Assembly: GCA_001898235.1 (NCBI GenBank)
Contig: MKTN01000004.1
Coordinates: 62,001-126,000, forward strand
Length of the DNA: 64,000 nt
Direction: 5' to 3'
From: Gammaproteobacteria bacterium 39-13
GTDB lineage: Bacteria > Pseudomonadota > Gammaproteobacteria > Berkiellales > Berkiellaceae
Position 1 is the first letter of the stretch. Each line of letters opens with the position of its first letter. The position numbers and the translations under genes are program-made. The notes under the pieces were generated by a model. It was not told the origin of the DNA and did no database searches. It saw nothing but the letters and a program-made list of their open reading frames with translations. Positions 10,764 to 20,193 of the stretch are shown one piece after another.

Positions 10764-12020
10764 ATGCCAACTGATGCCCTTTCATTAAACATTAATGATT
10801 ATTTACCACCAGAAGTTTTGCTGCAGATTTTTTCGTATTTAAATCTGCAAGAAATATTAAATGTTATAGAGGTAGAAAAACAATCGTGGTTACCCGTTGC
10901 TAAAACGCCTGCATTATGGAGGGATTTAGTAGCACAATACTTTCCACGGCTTGTGAAAGAACAAGAAAAGCAATATAAAGATGATCCGCATCAACTCTTT
11001 CAAGATGCGCTTCAAAATGTATACAATAAATTTAAGCATTCCTCCATAAAACCTTATATCTTGCTCAGCTTGCGCGGTGAGATTGATAAAATAGAAAAAT
11101 TGCAAATTGGCTATAATGAGCAACAAGCATTATATTTCGTTGCAGCAAGAAATGGACATTTTGCAGGTTTAAGGAATATGGGGGCCGCTGAAAAATCAAA
11201 ATTGCTGCAGCACTCAGTGCGTAAAGGGGATCTTGATTTAATTAAAGCATTATTAGCAGAACATGCTGAGCTTCCCTCTTCTGATGCAACAATCGCTACA
11301 TTTACTAAAATCTCCTCTAAAGATATTAGTACCGCAATGTGCGAGGCTGTTCGAAAAGATCATAATGAAATTCTAATTGAATTATTGACCCAAGTGGGAA
11401 ATGAGGTTTCTTCTAAATGCAAAGGGACCGCACTAATAACCGCTACGGAAAACAATCTTTTCACCATTGTTCAGACATTGCTTATCTATGCTGGTAATTC
11501 TTTTGAAAATAAAACGTTATCTGAAGCCTTATCAACAGCAGCTGCAAATGGTTATTTAGAAATTGTTAAAGTATTATTAGCTCAAGCAGGCGATAAAATT
11601 TATACTGCAGATAAAGAATTAGCACTATTATATGCAGCTCAGAATAATCATTCGGCTATTTATCATGAACTATTAGCGAGCGCTAGTAATCAGATTTCAA
11701 ATAAAAATAAGATGTTTGCTAAAAAACATATCAAAAAGCATGCTATTAGCGAAGGGGGTTATTCTACTGTGGGTGCCGGTGGACGGGTATTTGTTTTTAA
11801 TGTCGAGGCTGAACCTTTAAAAGCGCCTAAACGCAAGGATTCAAATACACATCTGCTTAATGCTTTATTGCCACAAAAGGATTTAAATCCGCATCAAGAG
11901 GAGTATAGTCAGCCTTTACTGCATCAGTATCCTAAAAGAAAAAAAATCCGAAAAAGTGAAATCACATTATTGCTAAAAGAAGCAGATGAATTCATGCAAA
12001 AAAGATCTAAAAAAATGTAA
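10764..12020 (+). CDS. F-box protein with ankyrin-like repeats, probable translocated effector
   Basis: The second ATG, at 10764, is preferred: AGGA at 10752-10755 is eight bases away, against two for the ATG at 10758. Near the N-terminus (about residues 14-60) is an F-box with LPPEVLLQIFSYLNLQEIL and a downstream W/LWRDLV. F-boxes bind Skp1 and bring substrates to the eukaryotic SCF ubiquitin ligase, and bacteria have no such complex. Residues about 120-310 hold degenerate ankyrin-type helix pairs (TALITATENNLFTIVQTLLI, AAANGYLEIVKVLLAQAG). The C-terminus is Lys-rich. No signal peptide. Delivery to a host by a secretion system is inferred from the domains. Confidence 0.82.
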   Translation: MPTDALSLNINDYLPPEVLLQIFSYLNLQEILNVIEVEKQSWLPVAKTPALWRDLVAQYFPRLVKEQEKQYKDDPHQLFQDALQNVYNKFKHSSIKPYILLSLRGEIDKIEKLQIGYNEQQALYFVAARNGHFAGLRNMGAAEKSKLLQHSVRKGDLDLIKALLAEHAELPSSDATIATFTKISSKDISTAMCEAVRKDHNEILIELLTQVGNEVSSKCKGTALITATENNLFTIVQTLLIYAGNSFENKTLSEALSTAAANGYLEIVKVLLAQAGDKIYTADKELALLYAAQNNHSAIYHELLASASNQISNKNKMFAKKHIKKHAISEGGYSTVGAGGRVFVFNVEAEPLKAPKRKDSNTHLLNALLPQKDLNPHQEEYSQPLLHQYPKRKKIRKSEITLLLKEADEFMQKRSKKM

Positions 12021-12168
12021 AAAATATAAATTAGATGTATGTGGTGACAGGGATATTTGCTCTTATGTATATTTTTCGGTTAAAACCATGGAAACCATTT
12101 GAGGGTACTTTGTAATCACAATATTTTAGGTATGGTAGTGCCAATGAGTAAGACCATACCAGTTCAAA

Positions 12169-12585
12169 TTAAAAATTTTTAATCAAATAGCAACCAATCG
12201 AATTATTAGCATGCCCAGGACGTTCATGCTCAATGATAAAACCTAGCTTTTGATACCAAACGCACGCAGGCCAATTTTTTAACGTAAAGACGGTCAGAGC
12301 GTTGCAGCCTTTTACCATTGCCCAATCTTGAGCTTTTTCAACCAAGGCTTTACCATACCCTTGATTTCGATAATCCTCGTCTACCCATAGCCCCCCTATT
12401 TCTGCTGGCCCAAAATTGTCGAAGCCAGAAATAGCGGCAATAGCTTTTTTGTTCTCATCATAAACTGCAAAGAAATATCCACCCGTTCCAGCTAGTCCAT
12501 AATGCGCAGCATATTCATTAATCCCATGGTGAATTACTGCGTAATCATTCTCAGAAGGGTTCTCAATCAATACAATGGGATGCAT
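12169..12585 (-). CDS. GNAT-family N-acetyltransferase
   Basis: A 138-residue single-domain GNAT. The acetyl-CoA pyrophosphate loop is in YRNQGYGKALVEKA (R/Q-x-x-G-x-G/A type), with strand 4 GGLWVDEDYR before it and the C-terminal NWPACVWYQKLGF, typical of the last helix and strand. These enzymes acetylate small amines, antibiotics or protein N-termini; the substrate cannot be read from sequence. It stands alone on the minus strand between two unrelated genes. Confidence 0.9.
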   Translation of the reverse strand: MHPIVLIENPSENDYAVIHHGINEYAAHYGLAGTGGYFFAVYDENKKAIAAISGFDNFGPAEIGGLWVDEDYRNQGYGKALVEKAQDWAMVKGCNALTVFTLKNWPACVWYQKLGFIIEHERPGHANNSIGCYLIKNF

Positions 12586-12721
12586 GATAATCTCTTAGAT
12601 GTTTACTTAAGTAATAAAACAGTAAACTTTACGTGATAGATAGCAGCGAGTCAAGGCAGTCCTTATTTTGCAGAAATGGCATATCATCTTAGCTTTATAT
12701 GCCATTTCGTGGTTTCTTCAT

Positions 12722-14341
12722 TTATTGCCCTTGATGCGAGTTTAATTTTTCCGTAATTTGATCTTTAATCGCTTCAAGGTTAAATGACGCGGGTTTTTGC
12801 ATAGGAGGAAATTGAATAGCACTTTCAGCAAGTTTTTTCACGACGTCTTGTACGAAAACAAAACGCCAAAATTCACGCGCTAAGAATTGGTCCATATAGC
12901 CAGGAGCGCCGACGGTGAAATTCATTTCTTGCGCACGCTCAAAAGGATCTTGACGTAGATTGGTGATAGTTGGCATATTTAAGGTATCTTTAGCGCCAGG
13001 CCAACCATCTTTCTGATCGATGAATCTATATTTAAAATCATCAATCCGAATAGCGCCCAAACGTGCTTCTGCAAAATAAAAGATTTCATGACGGTTTGAA
13101 GGACCTTTGCCAGTAATGAGATCCATTTGGTTATAACCATCTAAATGGACCTTAAATTCTTTATCTCCTAACTTTTTACCGGTTTTGAGTTCTTCCACAA
13201 TATTTGAATTCCCTGCCGCAGCGACTAAAGTGGGGAACCAATCAAGACCTGAAAATATTCCGTTTTCTACTTTTCCGGCAGGTACTTTTCCTGGCCAACG
13301 AATTAATGCTGGCACACGAAAACCACCTTCATAAATGGTACCTTTTGCCTGTTTAAAGGGCGTCATTCCTCCATCCGGCCAGGTAAATACTTCGGCGCCA
13401 TTATCTGTCGTAAAGACGACGATGGTGTCTTCTTCTAAGCCGTTTTTCTTAAGATATTCAAGAACAGAGCCCACTATATCATCCAACTGAGCCATCCCTG
13501 CTTCTTCAATGCCATAGTTAGTGTCAGAATTCATCATCCCTTTATATTTATCAGATAAAAAAGTCCAAATATGCATCCGCGTTGGATTGAGCCAAATAAA
13601 GAAAGGCTTGTCGTCTTTTTTTGCTTTATCCATAAAGGCTATAGTTTTAGCTAAAATTTCATCATCAACGGTTTCCATCCGTTTAGGATCTAATGGGCCT
13701 TCATCAGTGATTTTTTGTTTACCTATCTTACCCCAACGCGGCATATCAGTGGTGTCATCTTTATTGGTAGCTTCACATTGAACCATATTGCGAGGACCAA
13801 ACGTGTCACGGAATTTGGGATCTTTGGGATAAGAGTGCCAATAGGGATCAGACATCGCATCTAAGTGATAGAGATAACCATAAAATTGATCAAACCCATG
13901 TACACAAGGCAGATATTTATTCAAATCACCGAAGTGATTTTTCCCAAATTGTCCCGTTACATATCCCATAGATTTGAGCGCAGTAGCGATGGTAGGTGCT
14001 TTATCTGGCATCCCTACATCAGCACCTGCCTGCCCTACGGTTGTTAATCCTGTACGTATGGGGAGTTCACCGGTGATAAAATTTGCTCGCCCAGCTGTGC
14101 AGCTTGCTTCAGCGTAATAATCTGTAAAGCGCATCCCTTCCGATGCGAGCCTATCAAGGTTAGGTGTCTTTCCTGACATGATACCTTGGTTGTAAGCACC
14201 TATGTTAAACCAACCAACATCATCCCCCATGATCACAATAATATTGGGTTGTTTATCTTTGGCGACAGCACAACAAGCCACGCCAAGTAATATGACGCCT
14301 GAAGTAAAATTTTTATATAAACTGCGTAGCATTGTGCTCAT
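12722..14341 (-). CDS. Secreted arylsulfatase (sulfatase 1)
   Basis: Hydrolyses sulfate esters in the periplasm or outside the cell. A signal peptide covers residues 1-27 (cut after AVA). The mature 510 residues start with the metal site PNIIVIMGDDVGW. The catalytic motif is C81-T-A-G-R, whose cysteine must be oxidised to formylglycine, and TGQFGKNHFGD and TTDNGAE supply further active-site residues. This is the Cys-type (C-x-A-x-R) class that needs a formylglycine-generating enzyme; one is encoded about 36 kb away at 50629-51684. The substrate is unknown. An alternative start three codons downstream is possible. Confidence 0.94.
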   Translation of the reverse strand: MSTMLRSLYKNFTSGVILLGVACCAVAKDKQPNIIVIMGDDVGWFNIGAYNQGIMSGKTPNLDRLASEGMRFTDYYAEASCTAGRANFITGELPIRTGLTTVGQAGADVGMPDKAPTIATALKSMGYVTGQFGKNHFGDLNKYLPCVHGFDQFYGYLYHLDAMSDPYWHSYPKDPKFRDTFGPRNMVQCEATNKDDTTDMPRWGKIGKQKITDEGPLDPKRMETVDDEILAKTIAFMDKAKKDDKPFFIWLNPTRMHIWTFLSDKYKGMMNSDTNYGIEEAGMAQLDDIVGSVLEYLKKNGLEEDTIVVFTTDNGAEVFTWPDGGMTPFKQAKGTIYEGGFRVPALIRWPGKVPAGKVENGIFSGLDWFPTLVAAAGNSNIVEELKTGKKLGDKEFKVHLDGYNQMDLITGKGPSNRHEIFYFAEARLGAIRIDDFKYRFIDQKDGWPGAKDTLNMPTITNLRQDPFERAQEMNFTVGAPGYMDQFLAREFWRFVFVQDVVKKLAESAIQFPPMQKPASFNLEAIKDQITEKLNSHQGQ

Positions 14342-14507
14342 ATTAGAATTTCCCCATACGAATTTTACGCATAAGAATTTAAGGCATTATCTGAAAATAG
14401 CAGATTTTTTAAATTGTGGTTTGATTGGTTCAGTAAAGATAAGAAGATTTTTAGATTTGCAAAGATATTTTTGGACAGAAAAGAAGATCCCCGTCGAAGA
14501 GTAAACT

Positions 14508-14535
14508 ATGGCACATTTCAACTGAAATGTGCCAT
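14508..14535. terminator. Inverted repeat after the His-rich lipoprotein gene
   Basis: ATGGCACATTTC and GAAATGTGCCAT form a perfect 12-bp stem around AACT, nine bases beyond the stop of the minus-strand lipoprotein gene. The T-run on the minus strand is poor (AGTTTACTCTT), so terminator strength is uncertain. Confidence 0.55.
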
Positions 14536-14543
14536 ATCAAACA

Positions 14544-14780
14544 TTAATTAGCGCAACGCTTATGTTTGTGGTGATGGTGTTTATGGCAATGTCTGTGATG
14601 CTTATGACAATGCTTATGACGTTTATGGCAATGCTTGTAATGATGACAATGTCTTACAGGCTCATTGACATAAGTTTTATAATAATACCCATCATAGTAA
14701 TATCCAGTTCCATTTGGACCTGCACACCCAGTTAGACCGAGTAATGCGATTGCTGATGCCAAGATTGCTAGTTTTTTCAT
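14544..14780 (-). CDS. Small lipoprotein with His/Cys heptad repeats, likely metal binding
   Basis: The ATG at 14780 is chosen because the signal peptide starts there (MKKLAILASA) behind a G-rich ribosome site. The lipobox is LTGC, with C19 the lipidated residue. A Gly/Tyr-rich spacer (GTGYYYDGYYYKTY) leads to a tail with 17 histidines and 5 cysteines between residues 44 and 76, including three exact-length heptads HCHKRHK, HCHKHHR and HCHKHHH (residues 50-70). Such a tail should bind Ni, Zn, Co or Cu in the periplasm. The protein family is not one I can name. Confidence 0.78.
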   Translation of the reverse strand: MKKLAILASAIALLGLTGCAGPNGTGYYYDGYYYKTYVNEPVRHCHHYKHCHKRHKHCHKHHRHCHKHHHHKHKRCAN

Positions 14781-14910
14781 AGGATACCCCCACTTCGTGT
14801 TATTCACGAAAAGACATATCGGTCGAAAATTGAAAAAGATTAAGAGTAAAATTAAGAAAATTTATCTTTTTGCTAAAAATAACGTCAGCGCGCCATAAAA
14901 ACCTGATGAT

Positions 14911-15459
14911 TTACTCATATACCGTCTTTAGGTACCTTCCGTTTTTATCTGATGCACCTATAGCTATCCTGAATTCCTGCGCAGCCAATAACTCAGAAGT
15001 CCATAGTGGGATCGATTTTGATAAGGTTATACGCGCCAAGGTTATATGGGGTTTGTAGATATCTCCAGCATCGTTCAAACACGATAATTGATGTTTATTT
15101 AAAACATCTACTATCTGATGATGAGTCTTCATCATGAGTGGATCTCTTTCTACGGCAACTTGCGCCCAATAAAAGCCGTCATGACTTTTTAATCCTTTGA
15201 TAAAATTAACCCCAATTAGCTTAGGATTAAAAGGTTTGATATTTAATTTAGCGATTTCTTCCCACAGTATTTGAAGGCGTGCTTTTTCCTCATCATTCAA
15301 TTCAAATTGTGCAACAGTAATATGCGGAAAAACCGAAGAAGATAATAAATATCCATCACTCATTTCACTTAAAAGTGATTGCGCTGTTTCCGTGTAGATT
15401 GTTGGCTTCAGAGGGATTAAACCGATAATATAGCGCGTTTTTTGATTCATATTATTCAA
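14911..15459 (-). CDS. 2H phosphoesterase (2'-5' RNA ligase-like or cyclic phosphodiesterase)
   Basis: Two HxT motifs define the family: H46-I-T48 in PHITVAQF and H138-I-T140 in YKPHITLARI, 92 residues apart. Both lie on the shared two-lobe fold that opens 2',3'-cyclic phosphates or handles 2'-5' RNA linkages. At 182 residues it is the usual length for the LigT/ThpR type. There is no signal peptide. The natural substrate (tRNA fragments, cyclic nucleotides) cannot be told apart here. Divergent from the 15555 gene by about 95 bases. Confidence 0.82.
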   Translation of the reverse strand: MNNMNQKTRYIIGLIPLKPTIYTETAQSLLSEMSDGYLLSSSVFPHITVAQFELNDEEKARLQILWEEIAKLNIKPFNPKLIGVNFIKGLKSHDGFYWAQVAVERDPLMMKTHHQIVDVLNKHQLSCLNDAGDIYKPHITLARITLSKSIPLWTSELLAAQEFRIAIGASDKNGRYLKTVYE

Positions 15460-15554
15460 CTAAATTTATTTTGTTTATTAATTTTTTTTGTTTGCATCCA
15501 AACAAAATATCACATATTCTTACTGCCGTTTAAAATACATATAGGTAACTTACA

Positions 15555-16766
15555 ATGTCAAATAATTTAGGTCCTGCTCAGAATTTAGCTGATTCCTTAT
15601 TGCTGCAGAAACATGAGTTAGAAGTAAGTCTCGCCAATCCTCAGCAGCGTATGAGCAATCCACATCTTGTGTATCTTTTATTGGGCACATTTTATGAAAT
15701 GCGCGGAGAGTATGATCAAGCGCAAACATGGTATCAAGATAGTCGCCAATTATTTGGACGTCAGCAATTTTCAATGCATTCCCCTTTTATTGAATCTGAG
15801 CAACCTGGACTTGTGCAAACGATTTTGACAGAAGCGCCAGGTCGCCAAGTAAATTTTACAAGAATACCTCAACCCGGAATATTTATGCCTTCTTCTCAGA
15901 CAAGGGCTGAGCAGTCATCTCAACAAGAACCCCGAACCAGAACGCAATATAATTCTACCCCTAGACATTATTCAGAAGAAAGTCGGCCAACCACTTTTAT
16001 TCAACATCAGCCTACTTTTTATGTGGTTTCTCCACAATTGCCCAGCGAGCCTTTAAGGAATCTTTATCGACATGATCTGCCTGAGCAACGCGTGTCTGAC
16101 CCATTGAATAATATTTATGCTGCTCCAAGCAGCCAACCTAGAGGGCTTCAGCTTCCTGAAGTGACTCAAACAATTGCTACCGCATCTGGGGTACCAAAGC
16201 CTGTGCGCAGGTTTTCAAGTGAAGACAAAAGAGAAAACACGCTGTTACGAGAAATACGTGATGTTCTAAATGAGCTACCCAAGGGAGAATCCATCAGCAG
16301 GAATATGGTTATTAAAAGACTTGGTTGGGCATCAGCGACGCTTAAAAAATATTTAGAAAATTTAATTCAAAAAGGTTATATATCCGAATGGCCAAATTTT
16401 ACGATAAAAGGGCAAGCATATCTTAATAGTATTTTAGATAATCCGCACGCATTTTTACTAAATGAAAAAGACACAGAAAGCGCTGAATCTCAACCTGTTA
16501 AGCGCAAACGTCTAGTGGAAGCATTGATGTTGAGAACTGCGACCAAAAGTTCTTCTGTTTCCGGTGAGCCAATTGCAACGGAATTTATTGAGGAGCTAAG
16601 CCCTGGTAAGACATTAACTTTTTCAGCTGGACACAAAAGAGTTAGAACGACTAGAGAAGATTTTATAGCAATTCCCTCGGAACCTAAAAATAACGATAAA
16701 CCGTTGGATGAAAATGAAGCTCGAAGAATTAGAGGTGAAATGAGATTCAGCAAAATCTTGCTATAG
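15555..16766 (+). CDS. Unrecognised protein with N-terminal TPR-like and C-terminal winged-helix-like regions
   Basis: A 403-residue cytoplasmic protein. Residues 35-75 look like a single TPR pair (LVYLLLGTFYEMRGEYDQAQ). Residues 75-215 are low-complexity, Gln/Pro/Arg/Ser-rich and probably disordered, with an internal near-duplication (EPLRNLYRHDLPEQ, DPLNNIYAAPSSQ). Residues about 225-300 have a winged-helix pattern (TLLREIRDVLNELPKGE, MVIKRLGWASATLKKYLENL, then a basic strand), so DNA or protein binding is possible. I cannot name the family. A strong terminator follows. Confidence 0.7.
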   Translation: MSNNLGPAQNLADSLLLQKHELEVSLANPQQRMSNPHLVYLLLGTFYEMRGEYDQAQTWYQDSRQLFGRQQFSMHSPFIESEQPGLVQTILTEAPGRQVNFTRIPQPGIFMPSSQTRAEQSSQQEPRTRTQYNSTPRHYSEESRPTTFIQHQPTFYVVSPQLPSEPLRNLYRHDLPEQRVSDPLNNIYAAPSSQPRGLQLPEVTQTIATASGVPKPVRRFSSEDKRENTLLREIRDVLNELPKGESISRNMVIKRLGWASATLKKYLENLIQKGYISEWPNFTIKGQAYLNSILDNPHAFLLNEKDTESAESQPVKRKRLVEALMLRTATKSSSVSGEPIATEFIEELSPGKTLTFSAGHKRVRTTREDFIAIPSEPKNNDKPLDENEARRIRGEMRFSKILL

Positions 16767-16771
16767 TTATT

Positions 16772-16817
16772 ATCCTTCTGCGCACGCGTGATGTGCGCAG
16801 AAGGATTTTCTCTTTTT
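16772..16817 (+). terminator. Strong rho-independent terminator
   Basis: ATCCTTCTGCGCAC and GTGCGCAGAAGGAT form a perfect 14-bp GC-rich stem around GCGTGAT, followed by TTTCTCTTTTT. It starts six bases past the stop of the TPR/winged-helix gene. Confidence 0.92.
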
Positions 16818-16927
16818 ATTTGTTATTTCTAGTTTTATTTCAAAAGTTGTTTAACTTGTTAAATCATTGCAATTTGCCCTTTAAAAGTATTAAACTCCCT
16901 CAGGATATTTAATACAAGGGACAAGAC

Positions 16928-18121
16928 ATGCCTTTTTTTTCTTATTTCTCTATGCATATTAGTCCTCTTACCTTATTTGGCTTAATTTTATTATTGGGCT
17001 TAATTGGCGGTGAAATTACCAGATTAGTTCGATTTATCCCACGAATTTCAGGTTACATTGCGGTTGGCTTTTTAGTTGGACCTAGTGTATTTGATATTAT
17101 TAACCCATCATTATTAGTTGATATTCGTTTATTTGTTGATATTGCATTGGGACTTATTCTATTTGATTTAGGCCGACAGCTAGATTTTACATGGTTGCGT
17201 CATGATCCCAGCATCATTTACATGTCATTGGCAGAATCAAGTTTTACTTTTATTTTAGTATTTGGGACGCTATCATTATTAGGAATTTCAACAACAACTG
17301 CATCAATGGCTGCTGTCATTGCAATCATTAGTTCGCCAGCAGTCATTATTCTGGTGACAAATGATCTTTCCTCTGAAGGGCCTGTAACACGAAGAACGCT
17401 TATATTAACAAGCCTAAATAATTTAATTGGGTTGACGTTATTCACTTTGCTACTTCCTTTAGCTAAGGTAAACACAGCAGCCAACGTATCTTCTTTTGCA
17501 TTTTATATACATAAATTAGGCGGTGCGTTAGGGCTAGGATTATCTATTTTTCTTGTTGCTTTGATACTAGGCGCAGTCATTGGAAAACGAAAGGAAAGTC
17601 AATTTGTTTTATTTGTTGGATTAGCTTTGTTAACAATTAGCTTAGCTAAAGTTTTTCATCTTTCTATTATGTTGTCACTTTTTGTTTTTGGCGTTGCAGC
17701 ACGAAATTTTGATTATAAACATGTTTTGATTGAAGTTGATTTTGCCTGGAGCGCACGTTTATTTTTTATCATTATGTTTGTTGTCACAGGTATACAGCTT
17801 AACGTGCAAGGATTTACAACAAGCACTTTGGTTATTTTAAGTTTTGTTTTAATGCGTTTTTTAGCCAAAACCGCTGGTGTTTGGTTATTTGCTAAAAAAA
17901 GTCGTCTCACCAAACAGCAAACCGCAGCTATTAGTCTTGCGTTAACACCCATGTCTGGTTTTTCAATTGGTATGGCAATGACATTATTGGAGGTTAACCC
18001 TATATTGGGGCAACAGCTGATTATGATTATTACCTCAGCTGCGACTGTCTTGCATACATTTGGCCCTATCCTGACACAATATGCACTTCTTCGCACCGAT
18101 GAAGCCTTAACTAATAATTAA
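16928..18121 (+). CDS. CPA2-type cation/proton antiporter (Kef-like, membrane part only)
   Basis: A 397-residue polytopic inner-membrane protein with about 12 hydrophobic helices. GYIAVGFLVGPSVFDIINP is the first conserved Kef/NhaA-type motif, and the later region ISSPAVIILVTNDLSSEGPV corresponds to the unwound-helix ion site. LFDLGRQLDF matches the family. No TrkA-N/RCK domain follows, so it is a membrane-only member that exchanges Na+ or K+ for H+. Only 12 bases separate it from the ligase gene at 18133, so the two are co-transcribed. Confidence 0.88.
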   Translation: MPFFSYFSMHISPLTLFGLILLLGLIGGEITRLVRFIPRISGYIAVGFLVGPSVFDIINPSLLVDIRLFVDIALGLILFDLGRQLDFTWLRHDPSIIYMSLAESSFTFILVFGTLSLLGISTTTASMAAVIAIISSPAVIILVTNDLSSEGPVTRRTLILTSLNNLIGLTLFTLLLPLAKVNTAANVSSFAFYIHKLGGALGLGLSIFLVALILGAVIGKRKESQFVLFVGLALLTISLAKVFHLSIMLSLFVFGVAARNFDYKHVLIEVDFAWSARLFFIIMFVVTGIQLNVQGFTTSTLVILSFVLMRFLAKTAGVWLFAKKSRLTKQQTAAISLALTPMSGFSIGMAMTLLEVNPILGQQLIMIITSAATVLHTFGPILTQYALLRTDEALTNN

Positions 18122-18132
18122 GAGGTGCTTTA

Positions 18133-19248
18133 ATGAGCAATTTAATACCGTTTAATGGACAATCTTATCCAACCATGGGCGTTGAATTAGAATTACAACT
18201 AATCAATCTGCAAAATTTTAATTTAGCAACTGAAGCGAAAGACTTTCTGCGAAGACTAAGTGAAACCTCACTCAAAGGTGAGATTAAACCTGAAATTACG
18301 CAAGCGATGATTGAAATAAACTCTTGCGTACATGAGAACTACGATTCATTAATTAAAGAGCTGAATAATTTGCGCACGTTTATTGCTCGCGAAGGTTATC
18401 AGACGCATATTGGGATCTGTGGTGGCGGCGCTCACCCTTTTCAAAAATGGAAGAAGCAGCGTATTTTCCCGACAGAACGCTTTGCCCATGTTTCCGAGCA
18501 ATATGGTTATTTAGCAAAACAATTTACCGTATTTGGTCAACATATCCATCTAGCTTGCCCAAATGGCGATGATGCGCTTTATTTATGTCATGCTTTAGCG
18601 CGTTACATTCCTCATTTTATTGTATTATCAGCAGCCTCCCCTTTTCATCAAGGCGTCGATACATCTTTTGATTGCTCTCGTCTAGGTAGCATTAGTGCTT
18701 TTCCACTTAGCGGAACACCACCATGGGTCGTTTCTTGGCATAAATTCGAAGATTATTTCGACAAAATGTTCAAACTCGGTGTTGTTAAAAGTATGAAAGA
18801 TTTTTATTGGGATATACGACCAAAACCAGAGTTTGGCACCGTCGAAATCCGCATTTGCGACACCCCTCTGACAGTAGAAAAAGCAGCAGATATTGCAGCT
18901 TATGCGCAGATGTTGAGAGTTTGGTTATTAGAAAGACGCCCCGTTTTATCTCGTGAACTGTATTATACTTATCTTGTTAATCGCTTTCGTTCTGCACGCT
19001 ATGGTTTTGATGCGATAATTGTTGATCCTATCAAAGAAGAGCACCTTTCCTTAACCGATGATATTTTACATACATGCGATCAATTAGAGGATTGCGCAAA
19101 GCTTTTAAAGAGCACTGAAGCGTTAGAGCGGATCCGCGGCTCTGCTATGCGGCGAATGAATGGAGCAACTTGGCTGCGCGAACAATATTCTCAAGCAGAA
19201 ACATTTGAAGATACGGTAAGACTTCAAACTAATTTATGGATGGAATAA
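18133..19248 (+). CDS. Glutamate-cysteine ligase type 2 / YbdK-like carboxylate-amine ligase
   Basis: A 371-residue ATP-dependent ligase of the GCS2 family, which joins glutamate to an amine such as cysteine. Conserved blocks are MGVELELQLIN (metal and ATP site), ITQAMIEINS, FGQHIHLACPNGD, SRLGSISAFPLSGTP and PEFGTVEIRICDTPLT. RBS: AGAGGTGC seven bases before the ATG. It is coupled to the antiporter upstream; glutathione-gated Kef antiporters make a functional link attractive (thiol plus ion flux), but this is inference. The true amine acceptor is uncertain, since many YbdK proteins have only weak glutamate-cysteine activity. Confidence 0.9.
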   Translation: MSNLIPFNGQSYPTMGVELELQLINLQNFNLATEAKDFLRRLSETSLKGEIKPEITQAMIEINSCVHENYDSLIKELNNLRTFIAREGYQTHIGICGGGAHPFQKWKKQRIFPTERFAHVSEQYGYLAKQFTVFGQHIHLACPNGDDALYLCHALARYIPHFIVLSAASPFHQGVDTSFDCSRLGSISAFPLSGTPPWVVSWHKFEDYFDKMFKLGVVKSMKDFYWDIRPKPEFGTVEIRICDTPLTVEKAADIAAYAQMLRVWLLERRPVLSRELYYTYLVNRFRSARYGFDAIIVDPIKEEHLSLTDDILHTCDQLEDCAKLLKSTEALERIRGSAMRRMNGATWLREQYSQAETFEDTVRLQTNLWME

Positions 19249-19299
19249 AGATATCATTGTTGTTTAATCAATAATTAGACATCTATCAAAAATTTTTGT

Positions 19300-19328
19300 T
19301 TGACATATAGTATTACTTTATTCAATAT
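19300..19328 (+). promoter_or_regulatory. Sigma70-type promoter for the 19357 gene
   Basis: TTGACA (19300-19305), a 17-base spacer and CAATAT (19323-19328). It lies 29 bases before the start of the next gene, leaving room for the AGGAGG site. The -35 is perfect and the -10 weak. Confidence 0.5.
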
Positions 19329-19356
19329 TAAAGATGGGTCAAGAAGGAGGTGAACC

Positions 19357-20049
19357 ATGGAAAGAAATATGTTACTCGCCTCTATTTTACCAACCACTCT
19401 TTTTCTGCTAATGACATCAAATGTAGCGCAAGCAGAGTACCAAGTTAGTTCGCAACTAAATAAGCTCTGTCAGATTGAAGAAATCACGCCACTCTCCGCT
19501 CAACAAGTGATCCAAGATCACCTTTGGTATAAAACTAGCAGTAAAAAACGTCGCACAAGAAGCACTTTAAAATTGCGTCCGGATTATTGGCTTAAAATTG
19601 GCCCCAAAAACGCAATTAAAAAGCAGTTTAAAATTGAATCTGAATTATTTACAAAGCAACTGCATCCAGCTTTTGAATCGAAACCGCGTAAAACAAAATG
19701 CAATCTTACCAATATGGTAATAAAGACAAATATTAAGCATTTCAATGTCGATGCGAAAGCTTCGCTAGATGTAAATGATGCTGCTAAATTTGGCATGTTT
19801 GCTAAAGCAGGTATTTCGTATGCCAAAGAGAAATATTCCGTTAATGCCTATCAAACAAACTCATTTTCTATTTCCAACAAAAAGTCCGTTTCAAAAACGA
19901 CGGTTGGTTTTGGCTATGAGCTGACCCAGAATATCAGCACCAATATTTCATTAATTCAAGAATTTAAACCTACAACAGGCAGTTATCTTAAATCGACCAA
20001 CTTTCCTGGCGCCAGAATAGCTCTTATCAATATGGCCGTTAAAATCTAA
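19357..20049 (+). CDS. Secreted protein, possibly a small outer-membrane beta-barrel
   Basis: The protein has 230 residues. A signal peptide covers about residues 1-27 (cut after AQA). The C-terminal 120 residues have alternating polar/hydrophobic strands (FGMFAKAGISYAKEKYSVNA, KTTVGFGYELTQNISTNISL, GARIALINMAVKI), as in a beta-barrel. The last residue is Ile rather than the usual Phe. The middle is unusually basic (TSSKKRRTRSTLKLRPDYWL). A near-perfect AGGAGG precedes the ATG. I do not recognise the family; outer-membrane location is inferred. Confidence 0.72.
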   Translation: MERNMLLASILPTTLFLLMTSNVAQAEYQVSSQLNKLCQIEEITPLSAQQVIQDHLWYKTSSKKRRTRSTLKLRPDYWLKIGPKNAIKKQFKIESELFTKQLHPAFESKPRKTKCNLTNMVIKTNIKHFNVDAKASLDVNDAAKFGMFAKAGISYAKEKYSVNAYQTNSFSISNKKSVSKTTVGFGYELTQNISTNISLIQEFKPTTGSYLKSTNFPGARIALINMAVKI

Positions 20050-20193
20050 CCTGTGCATATTCAATCGTTCAATAAAACAAAATTCCTTTAAAAACCAGCA
20101 GCTTAAAAATGAATGAACTAACAGCTGAGCCATTATATGTTGGTGTGATAACATATATAGATGTATAGATGTATTTCAAAAATGAGATAGCTT

